From: Micromonospora antibiotica
GTDB lineage: Bacteria; Actinomycetota; Actinomycetes; Mycobacteriales; Micromonosporaceae
DNA length: 64,000 nucleotides
Assembly: GCF_017599305.1 (NCBI RefSeq)
Contig: NZ_JAGFWR010000001.1
Coordinates: 186,001-250,000 of the forward strand
Direction of reading: 5' to 3'
Of this stretch, positions 55,995-62,712 are shown one piece after another. Within the stretch, counting starts at the first letter, position 1. Each line of letters opens with the position of its first letter. The position numbers and the translations under genes are program-made. Under the pieces are notes generated by a model, which was given only the letters and a program-made list of their open reading frames with translations, was not told the origin of the DNA and ran no database searches.

Positions 55995-58523
55995 ATGGCA
56001 CGACCGGACGAAGGCAAGACGGAGGCCGAGCGGCAGCTGACGCTGCACGTCGGCCTCGTCTGCGTGGTGGCCACCGCAGCAGCGGCCGTCGCCCTGTACC
56101 AACTGGTCCACCTGGACCTCACCGGCGGCGACCTCACCAGATCCGTCGCCCTGGCTTTCATGGCCGCACTCGGCGTCCGGATCAACTGGCGAATTCGAAT
56201 TTGGGCAACGGTCCACGCAATATCCTGGAGCGAGACCGCGATCGTCCTCGGCCTGGCCGTCGCCCCCGCACCCCTGGTCGTGCTGACCACCGGCACGGGC
56301 GTCGCGATCGCCCTGCTCTCCATGAAGCCCTCACCCCTCAAGACCGCCTTCGGCATCGCCAAGAGCATGCTGCTGGCGGCCGGCGGTGGCATCGCCCTGC
56401 ACACCCTCGGCTGGTCACCACAGGACACCGACCTCCGACACGTCATCGGCATGATCGGGCTCGCCTACCTCGTCGCGGTCGTCCTCGACGAACTGCTCAC
56501 CCTGCCGGTCATCGCGATGGCCACCGGCACCGCGCTGCGCAGACTGTTCTGGGACGACCTCGGGCTCCGCCTGACCAGCGTGCTGGCCCGGTTCGTCCTC
56601 ATCGCCGTCACCCTGGCCATCCTCCAGGCCGACCCCCGGCTCCTGCTGGCCGTGCCGCCCCTGGTGCTCAGCCTCCACCTGCTCTACTCCAACCAGGTCA
56701 AGTCCCGCACCGAGCAGCAGGCCTGGCAGCGCCTCGCCCGCACCACCGACGCGCTCAACGTGGTCGACCTGGACAAGGTCCTCACCACCGCCGTCACCCA
56801 GGCCGCCGAACTCTTCTCCGCCGACGAGGTCGAGATCGAGCTGCGCGACGCCGGCCGCACCGTACGAGGAGCCAGCGGCACCATCACCTACGACGGCCCC
56901 GCCGGCACCCCCAGCGACATCGAGGGCACCGTCCTGCCCGCCCGGCTCGAAGGCCACGACCGGACGGCCGACGTCGGGATGCTCCGACTCCGGTTCCGTG
57001 GCCCGGTACGCCTCAACGAACGCGAGCAGTACACCCTGCGCACCTTCGCCTCCGCCCTGTGCACCGCCGTCCGCAACGCCCAGGCGTACGCCGAACTGGC
57101 CCGGGTCGCCGCCGAACACGCCCACGCCGCCAGCCACGACGCGCTCACCGGCCTGGCCAACCGCCGGCAACTGCTCGACCGGGGCACCGAGCAGCTCGGC
57201 ACCCGGCACGCCGAGGGGGTGACCGCCCTCGTCCTGATCGACCTCAACCACTTCAAGGAGGTCAACGACACCCTCGGCCACGCCGCCGGTGACCAGGTGC
57301 TGATGCAGGTCGCCGACCGGCTGCGCGCCGCCGCCCGCGACGAGGACCTGGTCGCCCGCCTCGGCGGGGACGAGTTCGCCGTGCTGATGCGCAACCTGCC
57401 CGCCCCCGCCGTCGCCGCCCACCGGGCCGAGACCCTGCTCGGTGCCCTGCACGAACCGCTCGACGTGGACGGCATGCGGATCAGCGTGGAGGCCAGCGGC
57501 GGCATCGCGGCGGCCCCCGCCACCGGCGGCATGCCGGAGCTGCTGCGCCGCGCCGACGTCGCCATGTACCAGGCCAAACGGGCCGGCCAGCGGATCGCCA
57601 CGTACGCCCCGACCCGGGACACCGCCGACCTGCGCCGGCTCACCCTCGGCGGTGAACTGCCCCGCGCGGTGGCCGACCACGAGTTCACCGTCAACTTCCA
57701 ACCGCTCGTCGACCTCGGCACCGGCGAGGTGACCGGGGCCGAGGCCCTCGCCCGCTGGCACCACCCCCGGCACGGGGTGATCGACCCGCTGCGCTTCATC
57801 GAGGCGGTGGAACGCTCCGGCATGCTCCCCGCGTTCGCCGAGGCCATCCTCGACCAGGCACTCGTCGCCGCCGTCACCTGGCGGACGGCCGGCTTCGACC
57901 TCCCGGTCTCGGTCAACGTCTCCCCCCGCAGCCTGCTCGACGCCCGATTCCCCAGCGCGGTGCTGGCCCGCCTCCAGGCCCACGACTTCCCCCCCGACCG
58001 GTTGGTCCTGGAGCTGACCGAGACGCTCACCCTCAGCCAACTCGACGTGGTCGACCGGGTGCTGAGCCGGCTGCGCGACTCCGGCATCCGGCTCGCCCTG
58101 GACGACTTCGGCACCGGTTACTCCTCCCTCTCCCTGCTCTCCCGCATCCCGGTCCACGAGCTGAAGATCGACCGCAGCTTCGTCACCGCGATGGAGAGTT
58201 CCGCGGAGGCGGCGGCCGTCATCCGCTCCACCCTCGACCTCGGCCGCAGCCTCGACCTCGCGGTCGTCGCCGAGGGCGTGGAGAGCGAACCGCAACGCCG
58301 CGCCCTGTGGTCACTCGGCTGCGCCGCCGGCCAGGGGCACCTGTTCGCCCGCCCACTGCCGGCCGGCGCGCTCCTCGCCGCCCTCCAACGCGGCTCCGGC
58401 GGCCGGCCCGGCACCCTCGCCACCCCGCTGCACGACACCGGCGCGGTCATCCGCCTCAGCACCCCCGGCCGCCGCCAGCCCGCCCGGAACCGCGCGACCG
58501 GTCTGCCACACTTGCCGGCGTGA
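55995..58523 (+). CDS. Membrane GGDEF-EAL bifunctional cyclic-di-GMP protein
   Basis: An 842-residue protein. About 230 residues of N-terminal membrane segments (MASE-like), a GAF-like region about 250-380, then GGDEF and EAL domains. GGDEF is intact (ARLGGDEFAVLM, ~456), with an RDED inhibitory-site motif 5 residues before it. EAL is also intact (GAEALARWHHP, ~583; VSVNVSPRSL; VLELTET; ALDDFGTGYSSLSLL; LKIDRSFV; VAEGVES). So both synthesis and hydrolysis of cyclic-di-GMP are possible. The start at ATG 55995 fits GAGGA upstream; GTG 55977 is an alternative. The next gene begins within its stop (GTGA). Confidence 0.9.
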   Translation: MARPDEGKTEAERQLTLHVGLVCVVATAAAAVALYQLVHLDLTGGDLTRSVALAFMAALGVRINWRIRIWATVHAISWSETAIVLGLAVAPAPLVVLTTGTGVAIALLSMKPSPLKTAFGIAKSMLLAAGGGIALHTLGWSPQDTDLRHVIGMIGLAYLVAVVLDELLTLPVIAMATGTALRRLFWDDLGLRLTSVLARFVLIAVTLAILQADPRLLLAVPPLVLSLHLLYSNQVKSRTEQQAWQRLARTTDALNVVDLDKVLTTAVTQAAELFSADEVEIELRDAGRTVRGASGTITYDGPAGTPSDIEGTVLPARLEGHDRTADVGMLRLRFRGPVRLNEREQYTLRTFASALCTAVRNAQAYAELARVAAEHAHAASHDALTGLANRRQLLDRGTEQLGTRHAEGVTALVLIDLNHFKEVNDTLGHAAGDQVLMQVADRLRAAARDEDLVARLGGDEFAVLMRNLPAPAVAAHRAETLLGALHEPLDVDGMRISVEASGGIAAAPATGGMPELLRRADVAMYQAKRAGQRIATYAPTRDTADLRRLTLGGELPRAVADHEFTVNFQPLVDLGTGEVTGAEALARWHHPRHGVIDPLRFIEAVERSGMLPAFAEAILDQALVAAVTWRTAGFDLPVSVNVSPRSLLDARFPSAVLARLQAHDFPPDRLVLELTETLTLSQLDVVDRVLSRLRDSGIRLALDDFGTGYSSLSLLSRIPVHELKIDRSFVTAMESSAEAAAVIRSTLDLGRSLDLAVVAEGVESEPQRRALWSLGCAAGQGHLFARPLPAGALLAALQRGSGGRPGTLATPLHDTGAVIRLSTPGRRQPARNRATGLPHLPA

Positions 58524-60481
58524 CCGTCGCCGACCGAGCCGCCCGCCGCTGGCGGACCGTCGACACCGCAGCCGGCGGACTCGCCCTCGACCTCGGCCTC
58601 TACACCGTCTCCGCAGCCTTTGCCGCCGTCACCGCCGCCACCTCCACCCTGCCGCCGCACCGGGGCTGGGGGAGCGTCGCCGCCGTCGGCTACCTCGCCG
58701 CGACCCTCCTGGTCGCCGCCCAGTTCCTGCTGCGACGCCACCGCCCCGGGCTGGCCGGCACCACCGCCCGCGCGATCGTCACCGGCCTCGCCTGGGTCGG
58801 CACCGCCCTGCTCCCGCTGCTCGTGCAGGCCGGGCAGCGGGCCGCCGGGCGGACCGACCGGGCCCAGGAGGAGGTGGTGGTCGTCGAGCAGGCCGGCATC
58901 CGGCTCGCCGAGCACGGCACCCCCTACCTCGGGCCGGACGCCATCGCCGCGTTGCCCGCCGACGAACGGCTGCTCGGCTACACCCCGTACCAGCCGGGGA
59001 TGGCGTTGTTCGGGCTGCCCCGGGCCGCCGCCGACGCCTGGTGGACCGACTCCCGCGTCTGGTTCGCGCTGGTCACCGCCGCAGCACTGGTGCTCGCCGT
59101 GGTCGCCCTGCGACGGACCGCCAGCCCCGGCGGAGGCCGGGCCGACGAGGGATGGGTCGGGGCGGCGGCGGTGCTGCGCGGCGTGCAGGCGGCGACCGTC
59201 CTGCCGATCTGCGCGCTCACCCTGGCCACCGGCGGCGACGACCTGCCCGTACTCGCGCTCTGCCTGCTGGCCCTGGCCCTCGCCGCCGCCGGACGGCCCG
59301 GCGGGGCCGGGGTGGCGGTCGGGCTGGCCGGCGCGTTGAAACTCTTCGCCTGGCCGGTCGCGCTGGCCCTGATCTTCTGGGGGACCACCCGGCGGGCCGG
59401 GCTGCGGGTCGCCGTCGGTGCGCTCGGCCTACCCGCCCTCGCCCTGCTCCCCGCCCTGCTGGTCGACCGGGACGCGCTGGTGGAGAACGTGTTCCGCTTC
59501 CCGCTGGGCCACGGCCAGGTCACCAGCCCCGCCCAGTCCCCCTTCCCTGGCCACCTGATCGCCACCGCCCTGCCCGGTGGTCGGCTCGTCGCCGCCGCGC
59601 TGCTCGTCGCCGCCGGTGCCGCCATCGCCGTCCGGCTCGTCCGCCGCCCACCGCGCAGCGCCGCCACCACCACGCTGATCTGCGGGTACGGCCTGCTCGC
59701 CGCCATCCTGCTGATGCCCACCACCCGCTTCGGCTACCTGCTCTACCCCATCGCCCTGCTGAGCTGGGCACCCGCCCTGACCACCCACCGGACCCCGGTT
59801 CCGCCGAGTCCCCGGCACGCCCCGCCCGCAGGGCGTAAACCTGAGCACATGAGCAGCTACCACGATCGGGACGACGCCGGTCGCCAACTCGCCGCACGAC
59901 TCACCGCGCTGGCCGGTCGACCCGACGTCGTCGTGCTGGGCCTGGTCCGCGGCGGGGTGCCGGTCGCCAGGGTGGTCGCCGACCGGCTCGGCGTACCGCT
60001 CGACGTGCTGGTGGTCCGCAAGCTCGGCCTGCCCTGGGCCCCCGAGGTGGCCTTCGGCGCGCTCGGCCCCGGTGGCGTGCGGGTCCTCAACGACCAGGTC
60101 GCCGCCCAACTCGATCCGACCGACAGCGCCGACGTGCAACGCCGTGAGCAGGCCGAACTCGACCGTCGGGAGGCCCGCTACCGGTCCGGTCGCCCACCAC
60201 TGGACCTGACCGGACGCACCGCCCTGATCGTCGACGACGGGCTGGCCACCGGTGCGACCGCCCGCGCCGCCGTACAGGTCGCCCGGCGACTCGGTGCCCA
60301 CCGGGTCGTCGTCGCCGTGCCGGTCGGCGCGCAGCAGGCGTACGAGATGCTCACCGCCGAGGCGGACGAGGTGGTCTGCGCCCGGCGTCCCGCCGACTTC
60401 GGCGCGGTCAGCGCCTACTACGACGACTTCCACGAGGTCGACGACGACGAGGTGACCGGGGCGCTGATCGCCACCGCCTGA
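58520..60481 (+). CDS. Fused membrane glycosyltransferase-like and phosphoribosyltransferase protein
   Basis: One uninterrupted 653-codon frame. Residues ~1-430 form a multi-pass membrane protein (about ten helices) resembling GT87/DUF2029 transferases: YTPYQPGMALFGLPRAAADA, GVAVGLAGALKLFAWPVALA, PTTRFGYLLYPIALLSWAPA. Residues ~444-653 form a phosphoribosyltransferase-type domain: VLGLVRGGVPVARVVADRLG, LDVLVVRKLGLPWAPEVAFG, and the PRPP loop IVDDGLATGATARA. No stop separates the two. An internal ATG at 59849 with TAAACCT 6-7 nt upstream looks like an original gene start, so this may be a read-through fusion after loss of a stop codon. GTG 58520 overlaps the preceding stop. Confidence 0.75.
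   Translation: MTVADRAARRWRTVDTAAGGLALDLGLYTVSAAFAAVTAATSTLPPHRGWGSVAAVGYLAATLLVAAQFLLRRHRPGLAGTTARAIVTGLAWVGTALLPLLVQAGQRAAGRTDRAQEEVVVVEQAGIRLAEHGTPYLGPDAIAALPADERLLGYTPYQPGMALFGLPRAAADAWWTDSRVWFALVTAAALVLAVVALRRTASPGGGRADEGWVGAAAVLRGVQAATVLPICALTLATGGDDLPVLALCLLALALAAAGRPGGAGVAVGLAGALKLFAWPVALALIFWGTTRRAGLRVAVGALGLPALALLPALLVDRDALVENVFRFPLGHGQVTSPAQSPFPGHLIATALPGGRLVAAALLVAAGAAIAVRLVRRPPRSAATTTLICGYGLLAAILLMPTTRFGYLLYPIALLSWAPALTTHRTPVPPSPRHAPPAGRKPEHMSSYHDRDDAGRQLAARLTALAGRPDVVVLGLVRGGVPVARVVADRLGVPLDVLVVRKLGLPWAPEVAFGALGPGGVRVLNDQVAAQLDPTDSADVQRREQAELDRREARYRSGRPPLDLTGRTALIVDDGLATGATARAAVQVARRLGAHRVVVAVPVGAQQAYEMLTAEADEVVCARRPADFGAVSAYYDDFHEVDDDEVTGALIATA
59849..60481 (+). CDS. Alternative internal start: phosphoribosyltransferase
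   Basis: A 210-residue reading of the C-terminal part of the fused frame, beginning MSSYHDRDDAGRQLAARLTA. It has all parts of the phosphoribosyltransferase domain, including the PRPP-binding VDDGLATGAT. TAAACCT 6 nt upstream fits the local leaderless pattern, so the domain may be made alone as well as in the fusion. Family members include putative PRTases with unknown acceptors. Confidence 0.5.
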   Translation: MSSYHDRDDAGRQLAARLTALAGRPDVVVLGLVRGGVPVARVVADRLGVPLDVLVVRKLGLPWAPEVAFGALGPGGVRVLNDQVAAQLDPTDSADVQRREQAELDRREARYRSGRPPLDLTGRTALIVDDGLATGATARAAVQVARRLGAHRVVVAVPVGAQQAYEMLTAEADEVVCARRPADFGAVSAYYDDFHEVDDDEVTGALIATA

Positions 60482-60498
60482 ATACTGCGCCGACCGGG

Positions 60499-60504
60499 TA
60501 CCGT
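60499..60504 (+). promoter_or_regulatory. Leaderless -10 box of the zinc-ribbon gene
   Basis: TACCGT ends 6 nt before ATG 60511. Confidence 0.5.
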
Positions 60505-60510
60505 CGAGCG

Positions 60511-60939
60511 ATGCAGCTCACCTGTCCCAAGTGTCGCGGAGAAATGCGCCAGTACGAGCGCAGCGGAGTCGTCATCGACCAGTGCGGCGAGTGCCGGGGG
60601 ATCTTCCTGGACCGTGGCGAACTCGAAAAGCTGTTCGAGGCCGAGGCGAACTGGAACCAGCAGCGCGGTGCGCCCGCGCCCGGTCAGCCGGGGCCCGTCC
60701 CCGGTCAGCAGCACGTCCAGACGCCCGGCGGATACCCACCGCCGCCTCCGCCGCCACCCGCCCCGAGCCACCAGCCGGGTTACGGCGCCATGCCGCCGCC
60801 CCCGCCCCCGCCGGGTTACCCGCCGCAGCCCGCGTACGGCACCCACGGTGGTTACGGTCACCCGCAGCAGCACCACGGCTACCACGGCCACTACAAGCGC
60901 AAGAAGCACAAGGGTTTCCTCGACGAGATGTTCGGCTGA
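60511..60939 (+). CDS. TFIIB-type zinc-ribbon protein
   Basis: A 142-residue protein. The zinc ribbon is LTCPKCRGEMRQYERSGVVI, then DQCGECRGIFLDRGELEKLF: four Cys in two CxxC knuckles (zf-TFIIB). A 60-residue Pro/Gly/Tyr-rich disordered part follows, then a His/Lys-rich end (YKRKKHKGFLDEMFG) typical of this family. Function unknown. Monocistronic with a strong terminator. Confidence 0.9.
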   Translation: MQLTCPKCRGEMRQYERSGVVIDQCGECRGIFLDRGELEKLFEAEANWNQQRGAPAPGQPGPVPGQQHVQTPGGYPPPPPPPPAPSHQPGYGAMPPPPPPPGYPPQPAYGTHGGYGHPQQHHGYHGHYKRKKHKGFLDEMFG

Positions 60940-60953
60940 GCGATCCCGTCGAC

Positions 60954-60987
60954 GACCGGGCCGGGCCCTCCCGTGCCCGGCCCGGTC
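60954..60987 (+). terminator. Terminator after the zinc-ribbon gene
   Basis: GACCGGGCCGGG and CCCGGCCCGGTC form a perfect 12-bp stem around a 10-nt loop, 15 bp after the stop. Confidence 0.7.
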
Positions 60988-61073
60988 CCGCCGGGCGGCA
61001 CTGCCGGGTGGCCACGGTAGGTGGCCCGTCAACCGCCGTGCCGGGGCACGCCGCTCGTGCGACGCTGCACGGC

Positions 61074-61757
61074 ATGACGTTCGTCCGGCAGCACACCGCG
61101 TTGGCGCAGGTCTACGACGGGATCACCCGGGTGGTCACCGGCCTCGACGACGCGGCGCTGCAACGACCCACCCGGTGTCGCGGCTGGGTCGTCGCCGACC
61201 TGCTCTTCCACCTGCTCGGCGACGCCCAACGGGCGCTGGTCACCCTGGCCAGCCCCGCCGACGGGCCGGCCGACACCGACGACGTCAGCTACTGGCGGTC
61301 CTTCCCGGCGGGTGACGACCCCGACGCCGCAGCCCGGCACGCGTGGTGGGTCCGCCGCTCGGCGGCCGCCTTCGACCGGCCCACCGGCGTGGTCCGAATC
61401 TGGGCGGACACCGCACCGGCTGCCGTCCGCGCGGCGGGTGCCGCCGACCCGCAGGGGCACGTCACCACCCAGGGGCACGTGCTGCGGGTGCCCGACTTCC
61501 TGGCCACGCTGACCACCGAGGCCGTCGTACACCACCTCGATCTGGTGCACCACCTGCCCGAGGGGCCGCCGCCCGGTCCGCTGGCCGTCGAGGTCGCGGT
61601 CGCCACCATGGACGGCCTGCTCAGCGACGACGCCGTCCGGCCCGCCGACTGGGACGATCTGACCTACCTGGGCAAGGCCACCGGTCGGGAGCCGTTGACC
61701 GACCGGGACCGGGTGGCGCTGGGCGAGGCCGCCGGCTGGTTCCCGCTGCTCGGCTGA
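61074..61757 (+). CDS. DinB-fold, mycothiol-dependent maleylpyruvate isomerase-like enzyme
   Basis: A 227-residue four-helix protein of the DinB/MDMPI family: LDDAALQRPTRCRGWVVADL, FHLLGDAQRAL, and the metal His region TEAVVHHLDLVHHLPEGPPP. Such proteins often use mycothiol, the actinobacterial thiol, in transferase or isomerase reactions. The metal-binding His residues appear present. Substrate unknown. It is the last normal high-GC gene before the endonuclease. Confidence 0.82.
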   Translation: MTFVRQHTALAQVYDGITRVVTGLDDAALQRPTRCRGWVVADLLFHLLGDAQRALVTLASPADGPADTDDVSYWRSFPAGDDPDAAARHAWWVRRSAAAFDRPTGVVRIWADTAPAAVRAAGAADPQGHVTTQGHVLRVPDFLATLTTEAVVHHLDLVHHLPEGPPPGPLAVEVAVATMDGLLSDDAVRPADWDDLTYLGKATGREPLTDRDRVALGEAAGWFPLLG

Positions 61758-61782
61758 TCTCGACGGGCACGGAACTAATGTG

Positions 61783-62712
61783 CTATCGCTGACGGACGAT
61801 CATCTGTGCGGCAATCTCCGCCTTCCGGGCCAGCGCCGGCTCGGCATTGAGGTAGAGAAGGGCGGCTATCCTCTCAGCCGGCCCACAGGTGGTTCCGACT
61901 GTGCAGATGCTCTTGTGCGGACGCACCGACAGACCACTGATGCCGCTACTTTCGAGGAAAGAAACGAATGCGGTCAAGACATGGCGTCTCCCGACCACTC
62001 TGAACTGAGCAAAGGTTCGACCGCTCGGGGCTGCCCTCTTGTAGATCCCCAGCGAGCCGTCACCATCGACGACACCACGCCAGAAGTCGCGCGAGACGAC
62101 CAACCGCTCGTCGATGGAATCATCGTATCTGCCCAATTCGATGAGCCGGTCCGCCAAGCTCCGCGACCGCACCGAGAACTGACACGAGCCCTGGGTCGGA
62201 TTTGTTTGGGAGATGCTGTTACCGCAGCCCAGATAATCCCGCAGCGCGACCAACTGGCCTCGGTCCCGCTCAGCCAGCCCTATCGATATCTGCGGCAGGT
62301 GACCTGGCCGGTAACTGACACACCCGTCAGCGAACAGGAACCCGATCCAGTAGCAGGCATCAGGCGTCAGGCTGTCGAAGGCATCGTGCCGCAAACCCTC
62401 CGAGACTGATGGGATATTGATTCCTCGGCGGGAGACCAGGCCGCGAACAGACGGAACCGTGACGCTGAACTCGGTGGCGATCTGCCCGAGGCTAACTCCG
62501 TCGAGAAATCGATTTATCACTTCCCCCCGCTGCGCATCCGTCAGCTTGCCGGTCCGACGCGCAGGTACGCCACAACGACGGAGCACCCCTCGGATCGCCT
62601 GCCTTGTCACCCCGTAACGCAGGGCGATACTCGTGATGCTCTCCCCGCTCTCCGCACGTACGACCACGTCTCGTCGCCGCTCAGCGGCGAGTTGCGTCCC
62701 GACCTCGGTCAT
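61783..62712 (-). CDS. Free-standing LAGLIDADG homing endonuclease with N-terminal HTHs
   Basis: A 309-residue protein. Residues ~20-100 hold two helix-turn-helix units (ITSIALRYGVTRQAIRGVLR; SLGQIATEFSVTVPSVRGLV). The rest is a monomeric LAGLIDADG endonuclease with both motifs intact: YWIGFLFADGCV (Asp129) and DFWRGVVDGDGSL (Asp218), about 90 residues apart. It should cut one specific DNA site. The ATG overlaps the dnaB stop by 4 bp (ATGA), so it is expressed with dnaB. The base composition is clearly less GC-rich, with many A/T third positions, indicating recent arrival. The target is probably an intein-free dnaB or a nearby site. Confidence 0.88.
   Translation of the reverse strand: MTEVGTQLAAERRRDVVVRAESGESITSIALRYGVTRQAIRGVLRRCGVPARRTGKLTDAQRGEVINRFLDGVSLGQIATEFSVTVPSVRGLVSRRGINIPSVSEGLRHDAFDSLTPDACYWIGFLFADGCVSYRPGHLPQISIGLAERDRGQLVALRDYLGCGNSISQTNPTQGSCQFSVRSRSLADRLIELGRYDDSIDERLVVSRDFWRGVVDGDGSLGIYKRAAPSGRTFAQFRVVGRRHVLTAFVSFLESSGISGLSVRPHKSICTVGTTCGPAERIAALLYLNAEPALARKAEIAAQMIVRQR

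Noticed and set aside
55840..55995. Checked as a known cyclic-di-GMP or cyclic-di-AMP riboswitch
   Set aside because: Consensus loops of those classes are not found; only simple hairpins are visible.
56415..58295. Antisense open frame of about 620 codons opposite the GGDEF-EAL gene
   Set aside because: Shadow frame with Gly/Glu/Val-rich low-complexity sequence; all enzyme motifs are on the plus strand.
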